This document shows positions 1 through 13,062 of a stretch of DNA of 64,000 nt, piece by piece. The stretch is from Atrina japonica. Its lineage: Eukaryota > Mollusca > Bivalvia > Pterioida > Pinnidae. The translations under genes were made by a program, and so were the position numbers. The stretch is taken from positions 421,001-485,000 of the forward strand of contig BROG01000351.1 of NCBI GenBank assembly GCA_030159075.1, given 5' to 3'. Under the pieces are notes generated by a model. It saw nothing but the letters and a program-made list of their open reading frames with translations, searched no databases and was not told where the DNA came from. The number at the start of each line of letters is the position of its first letter. Position 1 is the stretch's first letter.

Positions 1-1195
1 CAAACTTTTTTTCTTCGTGCAAACTTATATTTAGTAATTACCCAATGACTATAAAACAACTTAGACAAACATTCCATGAAATAACAGAAAATACATTTTC
101 CGCCAAAAGTTTTTATACAATTTATATATTGAGCTTACAATACGTTTGAGACGGTGTAACACCATTCTGTCGGACTGAGTGTTAATTATGTATGCAATAT
201 TTTAAAAAGTATATATAAGTCAAACGCTTTCTGTTCAACTTAAAAATGAAAATGAAATACATATAACACCTCACTAATCAGACCAGTTTGAGTCAGTCAG
301 TTAGGTAGTCTTAATAGCGAGGTCCCACTGTATTTCATCATAGTATTGTTTACTGATGACCTACAGTTCTCTGCTCATTAAAAACTAGTTGAAACGTTGA
401 AGTACGGATTTATCAAGTGAAATGTATTACAATCAGACTGTTCACTAGACAGAATTATCGTCATGGAAATGAAGCTGAGCTTTACACATTCAATAAACGT
501 CAAATCATAATAATGTTAGTAAATGAAAATTATTAGATATAGGCATCATTAGGATACATTGTCTTTTTTCCTGGTTACTAATGAACTGATGAAATAGATT
601 GACTATACATTAAATGTAAGTGTCCTTTTTTATGTCTCTTTTCGTCGGCCCGATATTTTATGCCGAATTCTTATGCCTTATTTCTGTTAGATAGTCTATC
701 TTCAAACTCGTGTATTCATATCTAAGATTTTCTTACCATGATATTGCATAACTGTAGTAAAGAAATGTGTTTCATATAAATGGCTAGAAAATATGACAGA
801 AAATTAAACACCGTCCGCTTAATTGTGAATTTGATCAAAATCTTTAAAAACATGTTACAATTTACAATAATATATAAAATATTGATATTCATAAATATTT
901 AAAATTTTTAAGCAGCAAACCACAAAAATCACATTTTTGTAAAGATAATACTGTATTTATTTTCTAATTGTGTTTATCACTTCAGTAATGATTGTCTACC
1001 AAAGTACACTCCACAACCTCGGAAAAACGGTCAGCACTGTGTGTTCTTATCGGAGATAAGATAGATTGATATTGAGGAATAATTCCATACAACCTATTTA
1101 CACTAAATAGTTCTCCACAGTTTCCGGAAATTTACGAGTGTGTACTTTTTAACATGATGCATTTCATTTCACCACTGTTTTGATTTATTACACAG
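1..1195. other. AT-rich stretch without a recognisable gene
   Basis: No exon with coherent splice sites, no tRNA-like element and no long repeat is visible. A polypyrimidine-rich acceptor-like sequence ends at 1195 and is treated with the next feature. Confidence 0.5.
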
Positions 1196-1446
1196 ATTGT
1201 ATCTTCTCATACATCGTAAGCGTCCACGTGACATCTTCAGACGGTACTTAGAAATAATGAAAAATGATTGGTCACAATACATTGGTATTATCCTTTATAA
1301 ATGAGCAAAATTTGTCAAATCTTATTAACCATACGACTGAAGTATATAACAGACAGATTTTTCTCCGAGGAACAAAATTAAGAATACCCACCAGACACTT
1401 GCAACTGCTGGACGAACATTTCTGTACAATTATCAACTGCAATAAA
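1196..1446 (+). pseudogene. possible degenerate exon, function unknown
   Basis: A good acceptor (TTGATTTATTACACAG, ending at 1195) and a good donor (G|GTAAGC at 1447) bracket 251 bp. The first half reads open as a basic, coding-looking stretch (HRKRPRDIFRRYLEIMKNDW) up to a TGA near 1310. The second half is open only in another frame (1264-1446, including LRIPTRHLQLLDEH). The two halves join only if a base is missing near 1305, so this is either a broken exon or chance. I do not recognise a family, and no partner exons were found nearby. Confidence 0.25.
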
Positions 1447-1874
1447 GGTAAGCAAGATGATTCTTAATCGCTTTAAATTTTTTTTGTCTAAATTATTTTA
1501 CATTTATAAGTCCATATTGTCAAAAATATTATTCATGACCAAAAAAAAAAAATAATGCTTTACCAAAGAAAATTAACAGTGTAAAATTTTAATGTAATTC
1601 GCATGAAATAAATTCACTCAATCGTTAATATTCAAAGTTACGCCAAAAATCATTATTTTTTGTAATTTGCGTGTTTTAATTGGTTGCTTGTTTTTCCGAT
1701 ATTGCTCGGAGTAAAAATCCTATTTTATATGCTTTAAAACTATGATTACAAACACCAGATTATCATATTTTAATACCAATAATATTCAAATATATATACA
1801 TCACAGTTTACTCAAACTAATGTTTAATGTCGACATTTCTGGACATAGTGAGCTCTAATTCTCTATTATATAGG

Positions 1875-2225
1875 ATAAATAATAATGATAAATAATAACA
1901 ATATATTAACAATAATATACATGCATATATATTTTATATAGCAATTTCTTCTAGTTTTACATGTAAAACAAAACCAAACTAAATCTCTTATCTAGCAGAT
2001 AAATAATGATATATTATGCAGTATACTAACAATAATATACATGCATATCGATTTTATATAGCGTTCTTCTAGTTTTAAATGTAAAACAAAACCAGACTAA
2101 ATCTTATCTATCAAATAAATAATAATGATACTTTATACAATATACTAACAATCATATACATGCATATCGATTTTATGTAGCGTTTTCCTCTAGTTTTACA
2201 CGTAAAGCAAAAAACCAAATGAAGT
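1875..2225. repeat. three-copy tandem repeat, about 120-bp unit
   Basis: Three successive copies share the landmarks AATAATATACATGCATAT and CTAGTTTTACATGTAAA. The first landmark falls near 1912, 2032 and 2151, giving a unit of 119-120 bp. Copies have diverged by point changes and small indels. No coding potential is seen. Confidence 0.8.
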
Positions 2226-2734
2226 CCGTAAATAATATCAAGGCCAAGGCTATGGAATTATCTTATATTTCCAGCAATAAATGGAATACATAAAACTTAT
2301 GTAAGATAGTTTCGAATATTCATATAAAATGATTTATTTGTTTGAGCATACAGATGAAATAAGTGATATCACAGCACATACATATACAAACATGTACATA
2401 TTTAACTGAACCGAAACGTCGTATGATGCAATTCAGACATGACATTTACAATTACAACAAAGCTGTTCGAACACACGGTATCGTGAACAACGTTTTGAAC
2501 TATTTTGTCATAGAATTATAAAGGAAACATTTTGTTTACCTAGGATGGTAATGCATTAATTTGTATGGGCGTAAGTAAATTGTATCCGAATGAATTATTT
2601 CGATATGAAATCGGGATAATACCGTATGTACTATTGATGACAACCTGATTTTCTAATTAAGAATTTGTGTAGACTCTGACTCAGTGTTCGCCAGTACAAG
2701 CACAGGATTCGAAAATATCTTGTGTATTGTGAAT

Positions 2735-2965
2735 GCATTGTTGAGACGTCTGTACCAAATGTGACGAGGATTTGTTCCTCACGTATTTCATTTGGATTTG
2801 ACTGTGAACTCATGGCGGGTGTGACCGGTCAACCGAGGAAGCTTACTCCTCCATGACTTCTGATCCCATCTCTTGATTTCCAGAGGTCCATGTTTATCCA
2901 GTTTTGACCACATTTGTATCTTTATCCTGGTCATTCTAAAGATTTATATTTTTGTATCCGAATTT
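2735..2965 (+). repeat. dispersed repeat family B, near-full copy
   Basis: This copy starts GTTGAGACGTCTGTACCAAA and contains GGCGGGTGTGACCGGTCAAC and TTTCCAGAGGTCC. It matches other copies at 22345, 36808 and 39098. The element is about 235 bp and ends near CTTTGGTATCTGAGATTTTT. No tRNA-like promoter was recognised, so its class (SINE or MITE) is undecided. Confidence 0.8.
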
Positions 2966-3102
2966 TTTTGTTTTTGTTTTTTTGTTTTTACAATCCACCT
3001 GGTAAATTTAAAAATTAAAACATGACATTGGTGATAAAAAGATGATCATAACGAATGATTATAGAAGTTGACGAGACCTTAAATAGTAATGATAAGAATT
3101 AC

Positions 3103-3103
3103 A

Positions 3104-3150
<47 letters not shown>
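3103..3150. repeat. (GAT)n microsatellite
   Basis: Sixteen uninterrupted GAT-type triplets. Confidence 0.95.
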
Positions 3151-3309
3151 CGGAGTTGGAGTATTGCTTTACCCCAATGTAAATGATTAAGATTATATCA
3201 TTTTGATATCAACTGTCTAGGTGCGTTAAATAACGTATATTGTACATGTCGCAGCTCATTGGTATATATTTCAATGGCAAATATTGACGTCATGAATCAA
3301 AAACAGTAA

Positions 3310-3360
3310 AACAACAACAACAACAACAACAATAACAACAACAACAATAACAACAACAAC
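3310..3360. repeat. (AAC)n microsatellite
   Basis: ACA/AAC triplets with two AAT interruptions. Confidence 0.95.
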
Positions 3361-3969
3361 GTAGTTACACGTTCAGTGCATCTTGTGTACGTCCATAATC
3401 ACACCATATCAAACCGGCTTGTTCTATTGGTTGAGTCCGATTGACAACAATATATATCATGATAAAACGTACGTAGATTTTCTACATATGCTTGTACTAT
3501 TATATCAACCATGTTTTGATATTTCTGCAGACTGATAGAATCTGATACAAAATATTACTACAAATAATAATACGAAAAAAAAACCAAGTTTAACACCCTA
3601 CACTATCTGAGATAAAACAACAGATGTATATCCATTTACCTATCCCCAAGAATGCTTCGCTTCCAAGTGCCGCAATTCTTTTTAACCTGTGTTATGGACA
3701 GACGCGAATGCAGAAGGAATTCATTTACATGTCACGCCGACCGTAACCCAGAACCCAGATTTTAAGTCTCTTTCGGAAGACCCATAGCTCTACCGTCTTA
3801 TGATGAGCCTTTGGTGGAGGAACTGTCATCACCACCTACCTAATTTAGTCCTGAGTATGATCTTGTACCTCTGATTCGAACCTGGACATCCCGCTTGCGC
3901 GTCGCCCACTTTTTATACTGGACAATTGCAAGCGGTTTAACAAATGTATCTGCATTTCTGCAGTTAAAG

Positions 3970-4176
<207 letters not shown>

Positions 4177-4189
4177 GCAACTTGTTATA

Positions 4190-4640
4190 ATTCGAGGCAT
4201 TAACACAAACCACATTTTATTATAATTCTCAACATTAACATAAACCACATTTTGCTATATTTCTAGAAGAGCCCACAGCTTGTTATATTTGTAGACATTT
4301 ACACAAACCACAGCTTTTATATTTGTAGACATTAACACAAACCACAGCGTTTATATTTGTAGACATTTACACAAACCACAGCTTTTACATTTGTAGACAT
4401 TCACACAAACCACAGCTTTTATATTTGTAGACATTTACACAAACCACAGCTTTTATATTTGTTGACATTAACGCAAACCACAGCTTTTATATTTGTAGAC
4501 ATTTACACAAACCACAGCGTTTTATAATTTTAGACATTTACACAAACCACAGCTTTTATATTTTTAGACATTTACACAAACCACAGTATTTTAAAAATTT
4601 TAGAGATTGACAAAAACCACAGCTTATTATATTTTAATGT
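4190..4640. repeat. minisatellite, 36-37-bp unit
   Basis: About twelve copies of a unit centred on ACACAAACCACAGCTTTTAT followed by ATTTGTAGACATT. Copies at the two ends are the most diverged, as expected for an array growing from its centre. It abuts the CTA microsatellite. Confidence 0.9.
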
Positions 4641-4679
4641 CAGATCTGTTTTAACCAACATACCAAACCTGGTTTATAT

Positions 4680-4905
4680 ATAAAAATCTCAGATACCAAA
4701 GTATAAATCTTCAGGATGTCCAGGATGAAGAATACTGGACAAACAAGGGCCCCTCTGGTAATCCAGAGGTGGGATCAGGTGTCATGGAGTAGTAAGCGTC
4801 CCCTGTTGATCGGTCTCTGCCGTCGTGTGTCCACAGTCAAATTCAAATGAAAAAGTGCGGAGCTTATTCTTGTCACAATTGGTACCGGCACAGACGACAC
4901 AACAA
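4680..4905 (-). repeat. dispersed repeat family B, inverted copy
   Basis: Reverse-complement match to the copy at 22345: it begins with the tail AAATCTCAGATACCAAAGTA and passes through the complement of the TTTCCAGAGG block. The family B 5' end lies near 4905. Confidence 0.75.
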
Positions 4906-6719
4906 GTAACCCAAGAATTGGAAGTCATAAACTTAAGCTTTTGACTTAAATAAAAATATTGCAAACAAACAAATGGGAAACCGAACAAACGATATTTGAT
5001 GTCGAGGCGTTGAATATCAATGTATTACTGAGGAATGCTGAAACACGTAAATGTTTTAATGATTATGTTTTACAATTTTATCGGCATATATCTATTTTGT
5101 ATTTTTAATTGTATATATATTCATACTACCACAATATTCGCTTCAACCGTATCTAAAGCTTAAAACTAAAAATTAAAACGAGACTGGTATAGTACATGAA
5201 ATGGGCAACATTTGTTCACACATTAATACTGTTACATGTCAGATTTATATATAAAGTTCTGTTTTTCTGATTTAGTCTTGTCCGCCTATACTCGAAAAAG
5301 TTAGATATACCCGTTTGCCAACGCCCAATTACATTATTTTAAAAATATGAATATTTTTTGTGTGATGCTCATCTTGTTCAATAGGAACATGAAAAATGAA
5401 AACAAACAAAATAAAAAACAAAAATATCTAGTGACCAAGATGATGGGTAACCGTTTTTTTGAAAAGTCACAGCATTTTATTCTTTTTTGTTTGTTTGTTT
5501 TATTGTTATTTTTACATCCAGCAACAATATTTTTCTTATACGAAGGTGTCATTAGCTTTAAGTGCCACAAATTGTTACTTTGGCTATGGACTAATGCAAA
5601 TGAATTGATGTTTATTTTACATGCCAAACCTACACGTGAAACGGGATCTTCGGTTAAATCTCAGTCGAAATTCCACTTCGTCTGTCCAGCACTTGGCGAT
5701 GGAACAGTCACATTTTCAAGTCTTTGGTATGACCCAGTTCCATGAATCTAACCTTGATCCTTCCTCTTGTGAGTTGTACGCTCTAAAACTAGACAGCACA
5801 AACACTTGAAAAGCCATAGCAAACCAATGCTACAAACAAATATGTATGTAAGTCACATTGACTTACCAGAATAAAAATTAACTAAATTTAATTTTTTTCT
5901 ATCTTCAAATACATTATCACTTCAAAACCTTTTAATGTAGGTCCTAGTAAACCGGTTATGGAGGCCCGGCATTGAAACTGACGAAAGGGCTGTTATGAAT
6001 GATTCATTCTCTATTGCGCATCTAACTAAGAAATTTTCCCTTGAACTCAATCGACGAATGGACAAAATGTTGAATGAAACTGTTTACAAACATTCTCTGA
6101 ACCTTCGCTATGAAAATTAGGCATACTTTAGTGCATAGTTATCTCAGCAGGAAGTAAGTGATACGAAGCCGGAAGTGTGGGAGTATGCGCCAAGATATCG
6201 CACTACAACTTGACATGGCACAAATCGATTTTTGTAGTAAAGAAAGTTTATGATAATGGTGTAAACAATCAAAGTTTCCTTACATTCCGATTTTTATTTT
6301 CATCATGCAGTGATACTTACGCAGAAGATATTCCGCATACAGCGAGTTGGCATTCATATGTTATTTGACTTTATATTAGATAAAAAAAAATAGTAATAAA
6401 AAGACAATATGCAAGTCAAATCGTTTAAAATAACTGTTATTATTGTAAAAAATGTTATATCGGGAAGAATCAGAGATATGTGTCGATGATAGGATGAACT
6501 TTGATATTTTTGCAATTAGTTTACTGATAATTCTCAATTTTAGCATTTCGTTAAATCTAAATTTCATTGATAAAGTTTATGTGAATAACATGTTAGTAAT
6601 TCTATGTAGGTGGATACACATTTTTGCATGCGACACTTCCGTTACTGATACGGAAAATGCGTATTGGAACGATTAGTCATTTTGTTTCGATGGATCTAGA
6701 AAAACATTTAGGTTATTTT

Positions 6720-6850
6720 TTGGCTTTGTATGATACCATCTTTTCGACCACTACGGCTATTTTATAAATGAGCTCAAATAATGAAGTCTTATTGAGAGAA
6801 TTTTTTTTTACCCTTCTTGCAAAATTATAACTTTGGTTCTCTGTTTACAA
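6720..6850 (+). repeat. dispersed repeat family D, fragment
   Basis: Contains TGTATGATACCATCTTTTCG, a GAGCTCAA..ATGAAGTC block and ATTATAACTTTGGTTC. It matches the inverted copies at 27100, 32455 and 43085. Confidence 0.55.
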
Positions 6851-6917
6851 CATTCACATTATTTAATATGAAGTCAATAACTTATGATTAAAATGATAAA
6901 GTTAGTTATAGATTTTA

Positions 6918-7196
6918 GAGCCGTCGTGACTCCGCAGTAGAGTGTTCGATTCGCAACCGGAGGGTCGCGTGTTCGAGTCTCGGCAGGAATGGCTGGCTTT
7001 TCCTGACCTTTGGATAAAACCGTAAAAACCGAGGTCCCGTGTCACAATAGGTGTCGGAACGTTAAAGAACCCTCATTGCTCAATATCCGTTAGTGACTAG
7101 CATAGGCCAAAATTTGGAACTCTTTATCTGCATTTGGTGACGTCTCTATATAAGTAAAAAAAAATTGAGTGAGACATTAAACAACAATACAACAAC
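6918..7196 (+). repeat. tRNA-derived SINE, family A
   Basis: The tRNA-like head carries a B-box-like GTGTTCGAGTCTCG. It is followed by the family body (CCGAGGTCCCGTGTCACAAT, AGCATAGGCCAAAATTTG, GTGACGTCTC) and the tail ATTAAACAACAATACAACAA. Target-site duplications are unclear, suggesting an old insertion. Confidence 0.8.
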
Positions 7197-7424
7197 TGCT
7201 ACAAATTTAGAATAAATCACTACATTATGTAGTAGGATTCCTAGGTATTGGTTGGAACATTAACAACTGTTAAATAATTCTTAATTTCAATTTTTAATTA
7301 CTTTTTTTCGTTTACTCATCAACCCCTGAAAAAACAATGAACCCATCTGTAAATCAATGACTTAGACCAGTCTAAATGTATATTTAGGAGTGATTGAGTT
7401 AAACTGAAATACTCTCATAGTGCT

Positions 7425-7545
7425 TGCAATTGGATTGGCTGTAGGTGTGGCCGGTCAACAGGTTATACCTACTCCTCCATGGCACCTAATGCCACCACCG
7501 GATTTTGAGAGGTATGTTTGTCCAATGTTCGCAAGGTAAATAATA
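7425..7545 (+). repeat. dispersed repeat family B, central fragment
   Basis: Contains GTGTGGCCGGTCAACAGG, CTACTCCTCCATGGCACCTA and a diverged TTTTGAGAGGT block; both ends of the family consensus are missing. Confidence 0.7.
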
Positions 7546-7967
7546 TCTTAAATCACTATCCACTGCTGGTTGACCCGTTGAATCTCCGAGGTTATATATA
7601 AACCCAGTACCTAGTATTTCGGTGCCAGCCGATAATTTCATACTTGAGTAATATCCCGCTCAGATAGCACCCTTTAAATTCCTCAAACTTCTCAAACGTT
7701 AAGTTTTAGTACAGTAAAATGCGTATAACCTGGCGAGTCTTGTGAACCCTTTCTTGACCTGAACGAGTTTAAACTTGAGGTAACACATCATTATTACACT
7801 GGTAAAAGTTGTTGTTCCTACTTGCCACCATACCCACGAGTATCCAGTACAGAATAAAACGCTTTTTTCTATGAAGTCTGTCATAACCCAAAAGTAAGTA
7901 GAATCATCCGCATGATAGTCAAAAGGTTACTCCGCCCCACCATCTTATGTGAATCGGACAGTACATT

Positions 7968-8125
7968 TAGATTTATTATTTGACCTTGTATGATACCACT
8001 TTTTCTTTCGGAAACATACATTCATATTAAATTCGAGTTCAACTGATGAAGTTGTATTAACAGAAAGTATCGTCTTGAGCAATTGGTTTGATCTCTTTTG
8101 TGAAAGATATAACTTTGGTATCATT
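7968..8125 (+). repeat. dispersed repeat family D, copy
   Basis: Contains TTGACCTTGTATGATACCAC, TTCAACTGATGAAGTTGT and GATATAACTTTGGTATC in the same order as the other members. Confidence 0.6.
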
Positions 8126-8363
8126 AGTAATACATGTATTTTTTTTTACATGCATGTGTAATCCTACAATTACAAAACAGAGTTCAATATGCCCGTGCAA
8201 TACGTAATGTCGTATTGCACATGGTTGGATACGGAAATTTCGCCGCAGCTACTTTTCTAAATGACATTCATGTCATTCAAAATAGTTGATGGCGTCGTTA
8301 AATGCAGAATCAATTTTAAATTTGTGTATACATTTAGACAAAGAAGGGACATATAATAAATAC

Positions 8364-8514
8364 AAAACCACACAAATGTTTCTATCCGTATCATCAGACT
8401 GCACTTGATCGTTGTACCGAATGGATTCAACTCGAGCTACGTTCTCGTTGAATCCTTCTGATACAACAATGCCATGTAGTCTTATGATACGGATAGAAAC
8501 ATATGTGTGGTTTT
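8364..8514. repeat. foldback element with 68-bp arms
   Basis: The left arm 8364-8431 and right arm 8447-8514 are near reverse complements along their whole length, with the outer ends AAAACCACACA/TGTGTGGTTTT and the shared core TTTCTATCCGTATCAT. The loop is 15 bases. It has no coding content; it is a MITE-like or other hairpin-forming element. Confidence 0.85.
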
Positions 8515-8519
8515 GTCCA

Positions 8520-11500
8520 TGTATATTGTTTACCGGACATCCTGAAGATTAATACTTTGGTATCTATGTTTTTTATGTTTTTTAAAAGATGATATCAATT
8601 CACTGTTAAACAATTTAAACGGCTATAGTTTTTAAAATAATGATTCACTTATATACCATATGATTACATAACAGTTTTTACCAAAATCCACTATTTTATT
8701 ATATCAGATATAGGTATAAAAAAGAATTTACTTAAATATGACATAACCAGAGAATTATTATTTTCTCCTGATTAGCGATAAGTGTGACATTATTTGGACA
8801 TACTTGACATCCATACAACAACGTGACGAAGGTCCATAAGACGTACAAGCATTGCCTATCATGACATTATACATCGATATCATTTCACTTGAAATACTCG
8901 TATTGGTCAACTTTAAAGCTACATAAGTTTTAGTCGGTGCAATTTCACATGCAGCTATTATGCAATATTTTGTTACATACGCCGGAAACAGACCGCCTGG
9001 TGTTTAAAAGAAAAAATGCATCGGTATCATTAGAGTAAACATGTCAAAACGTAACGCGATTTAACAGTTTGGTTTAATTCGCCATTGAAAATCAAAATCA
9101 AATTTTGGCATTTTTCACTCAGTGTCAAGGACTTACGGTATTGTGTACTCAGATGAATGTCAAGGACTTTCGGTATTTTTGTCTAAGATAACTAGCTTTC
9201 AAGGACGCACGTGAGATTGGACGTAAACAGACTTGTATTTATTCCATATTCATACGAGAAAAAATATATGGAAATAGGCAGCTCCGGACCACATTCTTTT
9301 TCGGCATTGCTTCAACTCCAACAAATACTTTAAAATCCATGGTAAAGGTTCTCCGAATACATGTACTTGTATTTGACATAGAGGTCATTTGCATATTACA
9401 TGATTACCTAATAGAGAAATTCTGCATTGCATCATAGTATTTATTTCATGTTTGAAAATGTTGAAAAAAGTTTAAATTGCGATAAATAAATTGTATTTCG
9501 TGTTCAAATATATTTTATTGAATATAAAGTTTTAGAATTGATTTTACATTATTCAAATTTGATGTCAGTGTGAGCTCATATTGCTTTTAATAAGCGGATT
9601 GTTTGCTAACAATTTTAAAAGATCGTCCCGTTTTGTACGTTTGAGTGTAAACGGTTGGAATGTGGTGGGTGGTACAAATACATCTTATACAATGTTTTAG
9701 TACCACGGGTTTCAATACTTCCTGTTCTGCTGTATGTTACTTGGTGGTGGAAAAGTATGGAATTTGGTTATCACGATTTATATCTAATTTCTTTGGGAAG
9801 CTGATGTCTGTCAGAGAATTTATGAATAAACACAGATATTTGGTTATCATAACTTTGATCACGTGATGCCAAGGACAGTTTAAATGTCAAATCGCTTGAA
9901 AATATTCATCAGATAAAATTGTAGATAGTACGATTTTTTCTAAATTCTAGATTACTAATCACTCAGAAACAGTTACTTCCGTAAGAAATAAATAATTAAA
10001 AACATTTATGCTATATTTATATATTTATACTTATCATAAATAACTTCTCCACGTGATTTATGAAATATTCAAGCAAATAAAGTGTTAAAATGGAAGCTGT
10101 TTAACATAAGTAGGAATATTTTTATTCTTAATTTTTAGTGTAATAATTCATGAAACCTCGTACTTCCTAATTCCGCAGGTGATATCTCCACAGCGGTATA
10201 AGTGAGATAAAATAGATTTTGGCTCATTGGACAGAAACTTACTAAAATCTTAATTAGTTCATACTCATTTATACAAATCGCTAACATGACAGTGCAAATC
10301 ATAATAAAGCAGAAATTTTGAAGCCAACATATTCCATTTTGGCGCATTAAGAGGATTGTCTGCACATATTGAAATTGCATATCATACCGCATTCATTTTT
10401 TGTTACAGGTGTTACCTATTACTGAAATAAAATGTTCGGAATGATATTTGTAAGTCCACATACATATAAAACCCGGTGGTATTGAGTAAAAATAAGGCAT
10501 CTTCAGATATAAGGGGTTACTTAATTGTGGAAGAATTTTTCATAACTTTTAACGGATTTGGCAGCCTATGAAATGATTTTTAATGTATTTTTGATTTTCT
10601 GGATACGCACACATCGTATAGAAAATCATGTGCTAATTTTGCAGTCTACACCAATAAATATTTCCTTCTACAAGAAATTAAGGAAAATGATTTTGTGAAT
10701 ATATATTTGATATAAACACACAATACTGAACATAACAAATAATAGCTGAAACATAAATAATATATCATGAAGATAATTATTATATTAGATACTTTTATTT
10801 TGATTTTAGGTATAAAATATATAATATAGAGATTAAATAGGAAACAAATATCCGCGCATGTACGAGGTAAAAGTTGTATATTCATATTAGCTACGGTGAA
10901 CATTTGTATTTGCGGAAAAGCATGCTTACATTCAACAGGGAAACTTCACATTTGTTTTTCCTTCAGTGTAAATGATAGTGTGGCATTTAAAGATGGAAAT
11001 ATATTATATGGGGAGGTCTTAGTGAGCAATATAGCACATTACACTGAGACATCTTCTATTAACGAGACAGAGATATACAAATATCGGAACCGTTTGTAAC
11101 TTTGTTCCTAAAGGTGTACCTAGCTTGAAAAATGACAGCAAAACTGTTCCATTATGGACCGTATCTGTCCGAACACTCGCCAGACGAGTGTAGTTTTGAC
11201 ATCTATAAACAAAACAGAGGGCATACGTCTTACCTCCTTACTACATAGTTGAATACTTATTACCTGTATAAAGCGTGAAGGTGCCGAGGATGTTAATCAC
11301 AAGGCAAGAAATATGTGACATTTAAGAAGCATTTGTAAATTACTGTAATGATTTACGTATAATTTGAAACAACTTTCTGACCACAAGTCTAGATCGTTCG
11401 CCTTTGTGATGTATGGAAGGTATTCGAAAAATGTTTCTGCCCTCTGAAAGTATGAGAGGCATTTAATATGAGAAATATTCTACATTTAGATTTGTCATAA

Positions 11501-12300
11501 ATGCAATTTGAAGGTCCATTTTGTGAGCCTGCATGATGATCGAATAGTTTGTGGACAGATTTTTAAAAACAGATTTATGAATTTACTAAGCATACAACCA
11601 AACTAGCTAAGTAATGAATGGAATTGTTGGAAGCATTTTCAAAGAAAGTAAAGTTAACTATGATGTAAGCAGCTTGATAACGATAAAAAACGTATATATT
11701 GCGGAAACAAGAAACTGTGTAGTTTAGTAATTACATTTATAGGTTCATATACGGATATACGTACATATATCACTGAAAGAAAGGAGGTGCAAAATAAAAA
11801 TAGTTTCAAACGTTTAATAGCGTGTATGACCGCCATTTGTACCGATGTATTCTTCACACTTACGACACATCAGGTTATGCAGAAATGTTCCGCAAGCGCA
11901 ATAAACAATATATAGATATAAAAATATACAAATCTGTCCAGTTACAAAATAAATTTTGTGTGTTTTACCTTAAGATCATGAAATGTTTGTTGAGCTTGAG
12001 TACTGAGAAAATTTGATGACTTCGGTCCCATAGTACATTATCATTATTTCTTATTTCTGATTATACTGACGGTGAAAATATAAAAATCACATATGCAAAA
12101 GTATCAGGATGTTAAGGAGACAGTAAACAAATCCTGTGAATTTCGGAATAGCGCGGATTTCTGTAAAAGCAGTGGTGGGATCAGGAGTCACAAAAGAATA
12201 AGCATCTTTTGTTGACTGGTCACACCCACTGCGAATACAAATTCAAATGAAATAAGTGAGGACTAAATCCTCCTCATCATTGGTACAGACAAGTAAAGGA
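8520..12300. other. non-coding stretch with small repeat fragments
   Basis: No exon with coherent splice sites was recognised. It holds a family B tail fragment (about 8525-8575) and a family B inverted fragment (about 12165-12290). Short open frames of 60-85 codons lack splice context and protein resemblance. Confidence 0.5.
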
Positions 12301-12307
12301 TTACATC

Positions 12308-12420
12308 TGGCTTTAACTTAACATACTTAACATTACTTAACATACTTAACATACTTAACATACTTAACACACTTAACATACTTAACATACTTAACATACT
12401 TAACATACTTAACACACTTT
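12308..12420. repeat. 10-bp tandem repeat ACTTAACATA
   Basis: About eleven head-to-tail copies of ACTTAACATA, a few of them ACTTAACACA. Confidence 0.9.
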
Positions 12421-12751
12421 GCTTTATACCTCCTGACATGGAGGCCTACACACTTCAGTATAGATAAGTTAATTCCCTGAAATAAAAAACTGTGGTTTAT
12501 AATGCTTAATTCCCTGAAATAAAAAACTGTAGTTTATACATGCTTATATCTTGTTTTACATTGTTTGTAAATTTCTTTGTATTAAACATTTAAGTTATCT
12601 GTTTGAGATCATCTGTATTCCGATTGCGACCAGTGGTTCGTTACCAAAATTCTTAATTTTTTTTTCAGTAATGACTCACGTTTGATATGACAGGTTGACA
12701 GGGGAAGTGACCTGTCTATATATGTCTGTTGACAATATGACAATCAACAAA

Positions 12752-12896
<145 letters not shown>

Positions 12897-12930
12897 TTGA
12901 GCAGTTGCTGAATTTTTCCTTATCTTTTAG

Positions 12931-13062
12931 AGTTAACTTACCTCGAATCCTGTAAACATGGAAAACATGCTCCGAATCATGGTCCTGATTGTGATAGTTG
13001 CGACTGTGGCTTCATTTCCGTTTCACCACTTAAAGAAGAGGGAAGTTGGGCATGAAGAAAAG
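12931..13062 (+). CDS. EF-hand-like gene, first coding exon
   Basis: An acceptor (TTTTTCCTTATCTTTTAG) ends at 12930, so this is probably exon 2 of the transcript with a non-coding exon upstream, not located. Bases 12931-12957 are 5' UTR. The ATG is at 12958 and the exon closes with AAG|GTATCA at 13062/13063, phase 0. It encodes the signal peptide. Confidence 0.7.

Noticed and set aside
8192..8219. Perfect 10-bp hairpin GTGCAATACG/CGTATTGCAC with a short loop
   Set aside because: Noted as possible regulatory or terminator structure, but in an animal intergenic region with no adjacent gene there is nothing to assign it to.
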